NCBI RefSeq assembly: GCF_900114565.1
Contig: NZ_FOTM01000001.1
Location: forward strand, 124,678-188,677
DNA length: 64,000 bases
DNA from: Leifsonia sp. CL147
GTDB lineage: Bacteria > Actinomycetota > Actinomycetes > Actinomycetales > Microbacteriaceae
Direction of reading: 5' to 3'
The notes under the pieces are model-generated. The model worked only from the letters and a program-made list of their open reading frames with translations, had not been told where the DNA came from and did not search any database. Of this stretch, positions 17,124-30,890 are shown in pieces. Position numbers and translations under genes: made by a program. The first letter of the stretch is position 1. Each line of letters opens with the position of its first letter.

Positions 17124-18735
17124 TCACATCGACTCCGCTCCGCCTCGAGAGGATCCGGACGTCGTCCAGCCGAAGCTCGGCCCCCTCGGATGGCTCCGGT
17201 GGTTCTGGCGGCAGCTCACGAGCATGCGCACAGCGCTGTTCCTGCTGCTCCTGCTCGCTATCGCGGCGGTGCCGGGTTCGTTGGTGCCTCAACGCAGCTC
17301 CGATCCCAACGGCGTCACCAAGTACTTCAGCGAGAACCCCCAGTTGGCGCCGGTGCTCGACAAATTGCAGGCATTCGACGTCTACACGTCCGTGTGGTTC
17401 TCGGCGATCTATCTCCTGCTGTTCGCCTCGCTGATCGGCTGCATCATCCCGCGTACCACCCACCATTTCCGGGCGATGGGCGCCAAGCCGCCGAGGACCC
17501 CGGCCCGGCTGGAGCGGATGGCCGGTTTCCAGGCCAGGATCCTGCCCGCCGCGCTCCGCTCCGCCGCACCCGACCCGATCCTCACCGCGCGCGATGTGCT
17601 GAAGGCCAACCGCTACCGCGTGGCGCTGTACCAGGATGCACGCTCCACGTCCGTCTCCGCCGAACGCGGCTATCTCCGCGAGACGGGCAACCTCGTCTTC
17701 CACATCGCACTGCTCGGCGTGCTCCTCGCGATCGGGGTCGGGGGAGGATTCGGCTACACGGGGCAGAAGATCGTGGTCGAAGGTCAGAGCTTCGTGAACA
17801 GCCTGCCGTCGTACAACTCCTTCAACCCGGGCCGGTTCTTCAGCGACGCATCGCTCGCGCCGTTCTCGATCGCCGTGAACAAACTGGATGTGCGGTACGA
17901 GAGGAAGAATCGTGACGCGATCGGCACCCCCTTGGACTACACCGCGCATGTCACCACGACCGGGCCGGGAGACGCGAACTCCGACACGACGATCAAGGTG
18001 AACGAACCGCTGGCCATCGGCGGCACGAACGTCTATCTGCTCGGCAATGGATATGCGCCGACGATCACGGTCCGAGACCCCGCCGGGAAGGTGGTGTTCA
18101 GCGACTCCGTCCCGTTCATCCCCCAGGCGGATCCGAACCTCACCTCCCTCGGCTTCGTGAAGGTGCCGGACGGACTGAAGGAGCAGGTCGGGATGATCGG
18201 CTTCTTCTATCCGACAGTGACCGCCAGCCAGACTGCGCAAGGCGCGCTCGCCTCGAAGTTCCCGGGTCTCGACGACCCGGTGCTGAGCCTCAACGTCTAT
18301 GCGGGCGACCTGGGGGTCGACGACGGAGTTCCGCAGTCCGTGTACAGCCTGAACACCGACACGCTCGAACAGCTGGCCGGTCCGCCGACGAAGACGAAGG
18401 CGCTCGAGCTGAAACCCGGACAGACCGTGAAGCTGCCGAACGGTCTCGGTACCATCTCACTGGACGGGGTCAAACGGTTCGCCACGCTCGAGGTCCACCA
18501 CGACCCGGCTCAAGGATGGGTGCTGCTGTTCGCCATCCTCATCCTCGCCGGCCTCCTCACCTCCCTGTTCGTCCCACGGCGCCGGATCTGGGTGAAGGCT
18601 GTCGAGAATCAGGACGGATCGCTCATCCTGGAGTACGCGGGCCTCGCCCGCGGCGACGACCCCAACCTCCTGGCAGCGGTGGCCGCCGTCGCCGATCAGC
18701 ACTCCGGAGCCATGGCGGGCTCCCCGAAGACGTAG
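17107..18735 (+). CDS. resB: Cytochrome c biogenesis protein ResB
   Basis: 542 residues. Three N-terminal membrane helices (about 40-60, 95-115, 195-220) and one near the C terminus (about 465-485) flank a large extracytoplasmic domain, the ResB/Ccs1 arrangement. WRQLTSMRTALFLLLLLAIA and GSLVPQR are typical. ResB works with CcsB as the system II haem transport and cytochrome c ligation complex. TTG 17107 lies inside ccdA; the next in-frame candidates are further in but would cost little, so the first 10 residues are uncertain. Confidence 0.92.
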   Translation: MSRPSDHIDSAPPREDPDVVQPKLGPLGWLRWFWRQLTSMRTALFLLLLLAIAAVPGSLVPQRSSDPNGVTKYFSENPQLAPVLDKLQAFDVYTSVWFSAIYLLLFASLIGCIIPRTTHHFRAMGAKPPRTPARLERMAGFQARILPAALRSAAPDPILTARDVLKANRYRVALYQDARSTSVSAERGYLRETGNLVFHIALLGVLLAIGVGGGFGYTGQKIVVEGQSFVNSLPSYNSFNPGRFFSDASLAPFSIAVNKLDVRYERKNRDAIGTPLDYTAHVTTTGPGDANSDTTIKVNEPLAIGGTNVYLLGNGYAPTITVRDPAGKVVFSDSVPFIPQADPNLTSLGFVKVPDGLKEQVGMIGFFYPTVTASQTAQGALASKFPGLDDPVLSLNVYAGDLGVDDGVPQSVYSLNTDTLEQLAGPPTKTKALELKPGQTVKLPNGLGTISLDGVKRFATLEVHHDPAQGWVLLFAILILAGLLTSLFVPRRRIWVKAVENQDGSLILEYAGLARGDDPNLLAAVAAVADQHSGAMAGSPKT

Positions 18736-18744
18736 GCTTGCATC

Positions 18745-19812
18745 GTGACCGAGACCCTCGCACAACTGTCGACCGTGTTCCTGTACGCGGCGATGGGCCT
18801 CTACGCGGCGGCATTCATCGCCTTCGCCCTCGACCTCGCACGACGAGGCGCTCGCGCGACCGCGGTCGAGGCAGCCGTCGTGCCGAGTGCCGTCGCGCGA
18901 CGGGCTGAGGTCGCCGCACCGGTCGGCGCAGCCACCACGACCGTCATCGGCGAACCGCCGAGGGAGGCGCCGCCCGGCCCGACTTCGGCTCTCGGCCGGC
19001 TCTCCTCCCGCATCAGCACCCGCGTCGAGGACGACTTGCTGAACGGCTCAGAGAACTCCGCGTCCCTGCGGTGGGCGTTCGCGCTCACGATCATCGGGTT
19101 CGGGTTCCACGTCGTGGCGGACGTTCTGCGGGGTGTCGCCGCAGCTCGAGTCCCGTGGGCGAACATGTGGGAGTTCTCGATGACGGGGACACTCGTGATC
19201 ATCGGGGTCTTCCTGGCGGCGAACCTGAAGTGGCAGATCAAGTACCTCGGCACCTTCGTCCTGGGATTGGTCCTGGTCCTGCAGGGCATCGCGCTGCTGC
19301 GGTACTACGTGCCCGTCGTCCCGCTTCAGCCCGCACTCCAGTCGTACTGGCTGGTCATCCACATCATCGTGGCCGTGCTGGGCACGGCGTTCTTCGCACT
19401 CGGCTTCGCGCTGTCGGGGCTGCAGCTGCTCCAATACCGCCGCGAACGCCAGGTGGCGGAGTCGCGTCCTCAGCAGTTCGCGTTCCTGACGACCTTGCCG
19501 GGCTCGGTCGCGCTGGAGAACCTGGCCTACCGCATCAACATCGTCGGATTCATCGCCTGGACGTTCACGCTCATCGCCGGTGCCATCTGGGCCGAGAAGG
19601 CGTGGGGCCGGTACTGGGGATGGGACACCAAAGAGGTCTGGACCTTCATCATCTGGGTGATCTATGCCGGCTACATCCACGCGCGCGCCACCCGTGGGTG
19701 GCGCGGATCCCGCTCCGCGTGGCTGGCGATCATCGGCTTCGCTGCCGTCCTGTTCAACTTCGGCATCGTCAACGTCTTCTTCCACGGGCTCCACGCATAC
19801 TCGGGACTCTGA
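18745..19812 (+). CDS. ccsB: c-type cytochrome biogenesis protein CcsB
   Basis: 355 residues with about eight membrane helices. The haem-handling WWD-type segment reads WGRYWGWDTKEVWTFIIWVIYAGYIHAR (key residues W, W, D and a following His) near residue 295, with further His residues at VVADVLRG-adjacent and VIHIIVAVLG helices. It is the second half of the system II haem ligation complex. Besides the operon promoter it has its own TAGGCT box (18733-18738) six bases before the GTG. It ends the operon, followed by a terminator. Confidence 0.93.
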   Translation: MTETLAQLSTVFLYAAMGLYAAAFIAFALDLARRGARATAVEAAVVPSAVARRAEVAAPVGAATTTVIGEPPREAPPGPTSALGRLSSRISTRVEDDLLNGSENSASLRWAFALTIIGFGFHVVADVLRGVAAARVPWANMWEFSMTGTLVIIGVFLAANLKWQIKYLGTFVLGLVLVLQGIALLRYYVPVVPLQPALQSYWLVIHIIVAVLGTAFFALGFALSGLQLLQYRRERQVAESRPQQFAFLTTLPGSVALENLAYRINIVGFIAWTFTLIAGAIWAEKAWGRYWGWDTKEVWTFIIWVIYAGYIHARATRGWRGSRSAWLAIIGFAAVLFNFGIVNVFFHGLHAYSGL

Positions 19813-19837
19813 CGCACGGAGACCCGCAGAAACCACG

Positions 19838-19869
19838 ACCCCTTCGAGCAGTCCGCTTGGAGGGGTTTT
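19838..19869 (+). terminator. Intrinsic terminator of the cytochrome c maturation operon
   Basis: ACCCCTTCGAGC pairs with GCTTGGAGGGGT (12 bp, two imperfect pairs) around a 5-nt loop, followed by TTTT. It lies 25 nt after the ccsB stop. Confidence 0.75.
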
Positions 19870-19953
19870 CTGTCGGTCGCGGAGGACCGAGCGGGGAAGA
19901 TCCGCATGATTCCGCGGAAGTGGAGCACGACACGCCCGGGATGATGGCGGAAT

Positions 19954-19982
19954 TTGCACGTCCTCCAGGGCCTGCGTAAAGT
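19954..19982 (+). promoter_or_regulatory. rRNA promoter P1 (predicted)
   Basis: TTGCAC (19954-19959), 17-nt spacer, TAAAGT (19977-19982). The spacing and the shared TAAAGT -10 element with the second promoter support it. Confidence 0.65.
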
Positions 19983-20192
19983 ACTTACTTGTCACCCCAA
20001 AGGTGCGGGAGAGCGGAAGAGCTCCCCGGCCTCAAGCGGGACCGAATCCCAAAGCCAAGCGGCAATCTGAACTTGAATTAGTTCGGTCGCTGAGCTTAGG
20101 ATTAACACCCACTCACAGAGCAGGTCTGACTGGTTCAGTTCGTGAGATCGGTTGTGCCCTTATACGGGTCAACGAGATCACGGCGCGCCGAT

Positions 20193-20220
20193 TTGACAAA
20201 CTGACTGCGAGTGGTAAAGT
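20193..20220 (+). promoter_or_regulatory. rRNA promoter P2 (predicted)
   Basis: TTGACA (20193-20198), 16-nt spacer, TAAAGT (20215-20220), about 275 nt before the 16S gene. Confidence 0.75.
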
Positions 20221-20492
20221 AGAGAAGTTGCCTCGCGGAGACAGCCGGAAGGTTGAAAAGCGAGAGCGTCCGATCCTTGAGAACTCAACAGCGTGCACAA
20301 TGTCAAATGCCAAATAACCTCGGCATTGACTGTCTAGACCTAGTCTAGCGGTCGATGCGAGATTCCTTTGGATTAGAACAGAATGTCAGTAGATATTCGA
20401 AACTAGTCAAGACAAACTCGCAGTGCCCGGACACATTTCCTGTCCGAGCCTGCACCATGTTTCCCGATCGCTTGCGATCGCGGAGCTAAACA
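20221..20492 (+). other. rRNA operon leader
   Basis: No gene is supported here. It holds CCTTGAGAACTCAACAGCG at 20275-20293, which recurs in similar form before the 23S gene (22317-22336) and is probably an antitermination or processing signal. A CTAGAC/GTCTAG inverted repeat lies at 20334-20348. A short open frame over the promoters (20003-20317) looks accidental. Confidence 0.6.
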
Positions 20493-25586
<5,094 letters not shown>

Positions 25587-25716
25587 ACCACTCTCATACA
25601 TGTTGTAAGGCTGGTATGAGGGGCTGAGATTGCACGCGTCCACTATGTGGTTCTCGATGTACGGTCGAGAACTGATTCAAGCGAAGCTTGATCGTTCACT
25701 TTGATACATCAATAGT

Positions 25717-25835
25717 GTTTCGGCGGCCATAGCGAGAGGGAAACGCCCGGTTACATTCCGAACCCGGAAGCTAAGACTCTCTGCGCCGATGGTACTGCAG
25801 GGGGGACCCTGTGGGAGAGTAGGACACCGCCGGAC
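25717..25835 (+). rRNA. rrf: 5S ribosomal RNA
   Basis: Contains CGGCGGCCATAGCGAGAGGG, CCGAACCCGGAAGCTAAG and GGGAGAGTAGGAC. The ends CGGCGG/CCGCCG pair to close helix I. It is about 119 nt and lies about 130 nt after 23S. Confidence 0.95.
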
Positions 25836-25846
25836 TTCTTTGTGAG

Positions 25847-25880
25847 ATGGCCACCCAGTGATGGGTGGCCATTTCGCGTT
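25847..25880 (+). terminator. rRNA operon terminator
   Basis: A perfect 11-bp stem (ATGGCCACCCA / TGGGTGGCCAT) with loop GTGA is followed by the T-rich run TTCGCGTT, 12 nt after the 5S gene. Confidence 0.88.
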
Positions 25881-25944
25881 AACGGGGTCGGTTGCAGCAG
25901 GAAGCATAGGCTGGGCTCGACCCGCCAACTCGACAGGAGAAGCC

Positions 25945-27891
25945 GTGAGCGACACACCGGCAGACGAGAACGCTCGGAACGACGAGCCGCGTCGTCGCCA
26001 GCAGCCGGGTCGCCCGGCACGAGGCGGCGACGGATACCGGTCGTCTCGGAACGATGGCGATCAGCGTGGCCGTCCCCGAGCCGGCGGCGCTTCGCGCGAT
26101 CGCTCGTCGACCGGCGGCGACGGACCGCGGAGAACGGACCGAAGCGGCGGAGGAGACCCAGCTGCGCGGCGCTCGGACGGGTCCCGTCCTCGCCGCGAAG
26201 GCTCCGACTCCTACCCCAGCCGTGACCGGAACGCGGCGCGCGGATCCGAGCGCCGTGGCGAGGGGGGACCGTATCGCGGGCCCGACCGCGACTCCCGCGA
26301 CGGTTCTCGTTCGAGCGGCGGACAACAGCCGCGAGGCGCCTCCGATGGTCGATACGACCGCCGAGCCGACAGCGGTTCGCGCGGCGGCTCCGGCCGCAGC
26401 GACGACCGGGGTGCGCAGGGTGGCTATGGTCGTCGTGATGATCGCGGTGCGCGAGCCGGCTACGGTGGCCAGGATCGTGGAGGCGATGGCGCCCCGCGGG
26501 GCGGCTACCGTCGCAAGGACGACGATGGTTCGCGCGGTGGATACGAGCGTGGAGGTGACCGGGGCGCGCGGCGGGACGGCGATCGCGCCGGCGCGGGCCG
26601 TTCGCGGGAAGAGCGGCAGCCCCGCGAGTGGAAGCCTCGCGCTTCCGGAGACGGAGCTCGGACGGGGCGTCCGAGCGGTTTTGCGGGGCAAGGACGCACG
26701 GATCGCCGTGAGGGATATCGTGGCCAGGACGACCGACGAAGCGATGGGCAGCGGTCGGAACGTCCTCGGTCCGATCGGAACGACGACCGACGGCAGCACG
26801 GCTCCACGGGCGACCGTTCGGGCTCCCGTCCCTGGTCGGCCGCGCCGCAACGGGAGCAGCGCTCGGGCGCCCAACGCGCCGGCGGCTCACGAGGCGACTC
26901 GGGCACTTTCCGAAAGGACGGGCCGCGGCGCCCCGACCGCGACGATCAGCTGTGGACGCGCGACGGACGTCCGGCGCGCGGAGACAAGGACGCCCGCGAT
27001 CAGTCTCGCTGGGATGACGAGGACGCACGGCTCGCGCGGGAGCTCCAGTCCGTGCGCCCGCGCCACGATGACCCGCTCATCCCCGAGGATGTGCAGGCAC
27101 GAGACCTGCCGGGTGCGGCGCGGGTCGAGCTGAAGACCCTCAGCAAGGACAACGCCGACTGGGTCGCCAAGCACTTGGTGATGGCCGGTCGTCTCATCGA
27201 CAGCGATCCCGAGCTGGCGCACCTTCATGCCATGTCGGCGTCGCGTCGCGCAGGTCGCGTGGGGGTCGTTCGCGAAACGCTCGCGATCACCGCGTATGCG
27301 ATCGGCGACTTCGCACTCGCCCTCCGCGAACTGCGCACGTACCGCCGCATCTCCGGATCCAACGACCAGCTGCCACTCATGGTGGACAGCGAGCGCGGCG
27401 TCGGCCGCCCCGATCGGGCACTGGAGCTCGGCCGATCCGTCGACCGCACCAGCTTGCCTGCGGATGTCCAGGTCTCTCTCGCCATCGCCATGTCGGGCGC
27501 GCGCCTGGACCAGGGGAACCCGGAGGCCGCACTCGCCGAGCTCGAGATTCCGCAACTGGACCCGAACCGGGCCTTCGCCTACAGCGCCGATCTCTTTCAC
27601 GCCTACGCCGAGGTGCTCGAGGAGCTCGGCCGCAGCGAAGAGGCCGCACGCTGGCGCGAGCGGGCGGCAGCCGCAGAGGCCGCCTTCGACCAGGCGGACG
27701 TCGAAGAGCACGAGACGGTCGACATCATCGAAGAGGACCTCGGCTTCGGCGAAGACGAGCTTGCCGCCGACGATGAGCCGAACGACTCCGATGAGCCGGA
27801 CCACCCGGACGACGCGGCGGAAGAGTCCGCGGCGAGCCACGACCACGAGGAGGGCGAGCCCGACGATGGCACTGTTCCGACGCAGCCCTGA
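25945..27891 (+). CDS. Arg/Gly/Asp-rich disordered protein with helical-repeat domain
   Basis: 648 residues in three parts. Residues about 1-375 are low-complexity Arg, Gly, Asp and Ser with regularly spaced GGY/RGG motifs (PRGGYRRKDDD, GSRGGYERGGDRGARR), clearly disordered and RNA-binding in character. Residues about 380-580 form paired helices like TPRs (NADWVAKHLVMAGRLIDSDPELAHLHA, AFAYSADLFHAYAEVLEELG). Residues 585-648 are strongly acidic. Its place before the HAD phosphatase matches remembered Rv1691/Rv1692 order. GTG 25945 has an AGGAGA site. It starts about 65 nt after the rRNA terminator. Function unknown. Confidence 0.85.
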   Translation: MSDTPADENARNDEPRRRQQPGRPARGGDGYRSSRNDGDQRGRPRAGGASRDRSSTGGDGPRRTDRSGGGDPAARRSDGSRPRREGSDSYPSRDRNAARGSERRGEGGPYRGPDRDSRDGSRSSGGQQPRGASDGRYDRRADSGSRGGSGRSDDRGAQGGYGRRDDRGARAGYGGQDRGGDGAPRGGYRRKDDDGSRGGYERGGDRGARRDGDRAGAGRSREERQPREWKPRASGDGARTGRPSGFAGQGRTDRREGYRGQDDRRSDGQRSERPRSDRNDDRRQHGSTGDRSGSRPWSAAPQREQRSGAQRAGGSRGDSGTFRKDGPRRPDRDDQLWTRDGRPARGDKDARDQSRWDDEDARLARELQSVRPRHDDPLIPEDVQARDLPGAARVELKTLSKDNADWVAKHLVMAGRLIDSDPELAHLHAMSASRRAGRVGVVRETLAITAYAIGDFALALRELRTYRRISGSNDQLPLMVDSERGVGRPDRALELGRSVDRTSLPADVQVSLAIAMSGARLDQGNPEAALAELEIPQLDPNRAFAYSADLFHAYAEVLEELGRSEEAARWRERAAAAEAAFDQADVEEHETVDIIEEDLGFGEDELAADDEPNDSDEPDHPDDAAEESAASHDHEEGEPDDGTVPTQP

Positions 27892-28885
27892 GGACCGCGC
27901 TCCGCTCGACGGGGTCGACCTGCTCCTGGCTGACCTCGACGGTGTTGTCTACACGGGCGCGGAGGCCATCCCCTATGCGGTGGAGAGCCTCAACAGCGCG
28001 GCAGAAACCTGTCGAGTGGGTTACATCACCAACAACGCGTCGCGGACGGATGCCACGGTTGCCGCGCACCTCAGAGAACTCGGCCTGAGGGTCGAGCCGA
28101 GCGATGTCGTGACGTCGCCGCAGGCGGCGGTTCGGTTGCTCGCCCAGCATGTGCCGGCCGGCTCCAGCATCCTCGTCGTCGGGGGCGATGGTCTGGTCGA
28201 CGAGCTCCAGAAGGGCGGCTTCACGGTGACCCGGTCCGCCGAAGACGAACCGGCCGCGGTGATCCAGGGATTCGCTCCGGAGGTGGGATGGACGCAGCTC
28301 GCCGAGGCCGCGTTCGCTCTCCAGGGGCGCAGTGACGACGAACGTCCGTGGATCGCCACGAACACGGACTGGACCATTCCCGTCGCCCGCGGGATCGCGC
28401 CAGGCAACGGGACGCTCGTCTCCGCGGTGCATACCGCCGTCGGGCGATTGCCTCTGGTTGCGGGAAAGCCGGAACGAGCGATCTTCGACGAGGCGGTGGC
28501 GCGCTTCGGCGCACGGCAGCCGCTCTTCATCGGCGATCGCCTGGACACGGACGTGCTCGGAGCCAATCGGGCAGAGATCGCGTCGGTCCTCGTGCTCACC
28601 GGAGTCGATCGAGGCAAGCAGTTGCTCTCCGCGGCTGCGGACCTGAGGCCCACGTACATCCTGCGGGATCTTCGCGACCTCACCGCGCCGTATCCGCGGC
28701 CCCACACGGCGCGCGATGGAGCGGTGACGGTCCGCGATGCGACCGTGGCGATCGTGGGAAACGAGGTGCGCATCCTTTCCGAAGGCAGAGACGACGTGGA
28801 CCTGCTGCGTGCAGCCTGCGAAGCCATCTGGAGTTCCGGACGTGCCATCTACGGCCTCGACGTGCCGGAGCGGCTGTACGTCTGA
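27866..28885 (+). CDS. HAD-IIA family phosphatase
   Basis: 339 residues. LLLADLDGVVYTG is the nucleophile motif I (DxDG), YITNNASR is motif II, and PLFIGDRLDTDVLGANRAEI supplies motifs III/IV with a type IIA cap between. The mycobacterial homologue (Rv1692) is reported to dephosphorylate glycerol 3-phosphate in polar lipid recycling, a likely role here. ATG 27866 overlaps the preceding gene by 26 nt, so the two are probably co-translated. Confidence 0.9.
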   Translation: MALFRRSPEDRAPLDGVDLLLADLDGVVYTGAEAIPYAVESLNSAAETCRVGYITNNASRTDATVAAHLRELGLRVEPSDVVTSPQAAVRLLAQHVPAGSSILVVGGDGLVDELQKGGFTVTRSAEDEPAAVIQGFAPEVGWTQLAEAAFALQGRSDDERPWIATNTDWTIPVARGIAPGNGTLVSAVHTAVGRLPLVAGKPERAIFDEAVARFGARQPLFIGDRLDTDVLGANRAEIASVLVLTGVDRGKQLLSAAADLRPTYILRDLRDLTAPYPRPHTARDGAVTVRDATVAIVGNEVRILSEGRDDVDLLRAACEAIWSSGRAIYGLDVPERLYV

Positions 28886-28891
28886 GGCCGG

Positions 28892-29884
28892 TCAGAGGGC
28901 GGCGGCGTGCTCGATGAAGCGGTAGCTCCGCCGAATCCGTCCGTGCCACCACTCGGTGCGTTCCTCGTCGGCGCGGAGCGCATCCAGTCGTGAGGACGAA
29001 ACGGCCGGGCGCACGACCGGGATGCTGCCGTCCACGGGAACGAGCGGCTCGTCGGCGACGTCGTCCACGAACATCGCGACCGTCCCGAGGCCGCAGTCGA
29101 AGTCGAGGTCCGGAAGGGCGGCGGCGAGGTGAGCGCCCATGGCGATGCCGACCGACGTGTCGAGGGCGCTGGAGACGACGGCCGGCAGCCCTGCTGCTGC
29201 GACGATCCGCTGGGCCGCATGCACTCCGCCGAGCGGCTGCGCCTTGACGACCACCAGGTCGGCGCCGCCGGCTTGTGCCACGGTGAGCGGATCGGCCGCC
29301 TTCCGGATGCTTTCATCCGCGGCGATCGGGATGTCCATGTAGGCGATGCGTCGACGGAGTTCGACGAGTTCGTCGACGGTCGCGCACGGCTGTTCCACGT
29401 ATTCGAGGTCGAACGGGGCGAGGGCGTGGATGGCGTGCTCCGCCTCGTCGAGATTCCACAGCGCGTTCGCGTCGATCCTCACCCGGCCCTCCGGACCCAG
29501 CACCTCCCGCACGGCACGTACCCGGGCGATATCGTCGGCGAGCGTCTGCCCGGGCTCCGCCACCTTGACCTTCGCGGTACGCGCGCCGGGATATCTCGTC
29601 AGGATCGCCGCGACGTCATCCACCCCAACGGCGGGGACCGTGGCGTTGACCGGGATGCGCTCGCGCAGTGGTGCGGGCGGTTCATGCCAGCCGAAGTCGA
29701 CGGCTGCGCGGAGCCAGGCGGAGGCCTCCTCGTCCTCGTATTCGAGGAAGGGTGAGAACTCGGTCCACCCCAATGGCCCCTCGAAGAGGACCGCCTCCCG
29801 CACCGTGATTCCTCGAAAGCGTGTGGTCATCGGCAAAGAGACCACGCGCGCAGTTGCTAACAGGTCAGCGAGGTCCGGCAGCAT
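28892..29884 (-). CDS. menC: o-Succinylbenzoate synthase MenC
   Basis: 330 residues of the enolase superfamily. The barrel contains TAKVKVAE (catalytic Lys), RIDANALW, YVEQPC and AADESI (the Asp-Glu-Asp metal triad), and VVKAQPLGG (second Lys). It dehydrates SHCHC to o-succinylbenzoate in menaquinone synthesis. It is transcribed away from menB, with a 56-bp shared control region, and runs convergently into the HAD gene, leaving only six bases. Confidence 0.94.
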   Translation of the reverse strand: MLPDLADLLATARVVSLPMTTRFRGITVREAVLFEGPLGWTEFSPFLEYEDEEASAWLRAAVDFGWHEPPAPLRERIPVNATVPAVGVDDVAAILTRYPGARTAKVKVAEPGQTLADDIARVRAVREVLGPEGRVRIDANALWNLDEAEHAIHALAPFDLEYVEQPCATVDELVELRRRIAYMDIPIAADESIRKAADPLTVAQAGGADLVVVKAQPLGGVHAAQRIVAAAGLPAVVSSALDTSVGIAMGAHLAAALPDLDFDCGLGTVAMFVDDVADEPLVPVDGSIPVVRPAVSSSRLDALRADEERTEWWHGRIRRSYRFIEHAAAL

Positions 29885-29940
29885 TCCACCAGTTTTGCAC
29901 GACGGGCTCGTCCGAGAACCGCGAACCGTAGTCTGGACGC

Positions 29941-30852
29941 ATGCAACCGGACGTGTCAGAACTCTTCGATCCCGACGTGTGGCGCGAGGTCCCCGGCTTC
30001 GGCGGCCTCACCGACATCACCTACCATCAGGATGTCAGCGGGCGGATAGTGCGGGTCGCCTTCGACCGCCCAGAGGTACGGAACGCGTTCCGCCCGCACA
30101 CGGTCGACGAGCTCTACTCGGCTCTCGAAGACGCCCGGACGAACCCCCGGGTCGGCGTGGTGCTGCTGACGGGAAACGGCCCCAGCCCGAAGGACGGCGG
30201 CTGGGCCTTCTGCTCGGGAGGAGACCAGCGGATCCGAGGTCGCGACGGCTACAAGTACGCCGAGGGCGAGAACGCCTCGGGCATCGACAGGGCGCGAGGG
30301 GGCCGGCTCCACATTCTCGAGGTGCAGCGTCTGATCCGGTTCATGCCGAAGGTGGTCATCGCGGTCGTGCCCGGTTGGGCCGCGGGGGGTGGGCACTCTC
30401 TCCACGTCGTCTGCGATCTGACGATCGCGAGCGCCGAACACGGTCGCTTCAAGCAGACGGATGCCGATGTCGGATCGTTCGATGGAGGGTACGGGTCCGC
30501 GTACTTCGCTCGGCAGGTCGGGCAGAAGTTCGGCAGGGAGGTGTTCTTCCTGGCGCGCGAGTACTCGGCACAGCGCGCGTATGAGATGGGCGCGGTCAAC
30601 GCGGTGGTCCCGCACGCCGCGTTGGAGACCGTGGCGCTGGAATGGGCCGACGAGATCCTGACGAAGTCTCCGACGGCCATCCGGATGTTGAAGTACGCGT
30701 TCAACGCGGTCGACGACGGCATGGTGGGGCAGCAGCTGTTCGCCGGGGAGGCCACCCGGCTGGCCTACGGGACCGACGAGGCCGTGGAGGGCCGGGATGC
30801 GTTCCTCGAGAAACGCGAACCGGACTGGTCGCCGTTCCCCTGGCAGTACTGA
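29941..30852 (+). CDS. menB: 1,4-Dihydroxy-2-naphthoyl-CoA synthase MenB
   Basis: 303 residues of the crotonase fold. ITYHQDVSGRIVRVAFDRPEVRNAF, the oxyanion-hole region FCSGGDQRIRG, VPGWAAGGGHSL and DVGSFDGGYGSAYFARQVG are MenB features. It cyclises o-succinylbenzoyl-CoA. TAGTCT at 29929-29934 sits six bases before the ATG. It is followed closely by menE, separated by a 15-nt tandem duplication. Confidence 0.95.
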   Translation: MQPDVSELFDPDVWREVPGFGGLTDITYHQDVSGRIVRVAFDRPEVRNAFRPHTVDELYSALEDARTNPRVGVVLLTGNGPSPKDGGWAFCSGGDQRIRGRDGYKYAEGENASGIDRARGGRLHILEVQRLIRFMPKVVIAVVPGWAAGGGHSLHVVCDLTIASAEHGRFKQTDADVGSFDGGYGSAYFARQVGQKFGREVFFLAREYSAQRAYEMGAVNAVVPHAALETVALEWADEILTKSPTAIRMLKYAFNAVDDGMVGQQLFAGEATRLAYGTDEAVEGRDAFLEKREPDWSPFPWQY

Positions 30853-30882
30853 GGCGCGTGGATGTGGGGCGCGTGGATGTGG
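30853..30882. repeat. 15-nt tandem duplication between menB and menE
   Basis: GGCGCGTGGATGTGG occurs twice head to tail, starting directly after the menB TGA. Confidence 0.85.
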
Positions 30883-30890
30883 GCGGGCGG

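Noticed and set aside
20003-20317. 104-codon open frame upstream of 16S
   Set aside because: It covers rRNA promoter P2 and the leader, has no ribosome site, and its product resembles nothing known.
26054-27133. 359-codon + strand frame inside the Arg/Gly-rich gene
   Set aside because: A shadow of the repetitive coding sequence. The gene at 25945 has the SD site and a recognisable C-terminal domain in its frame.
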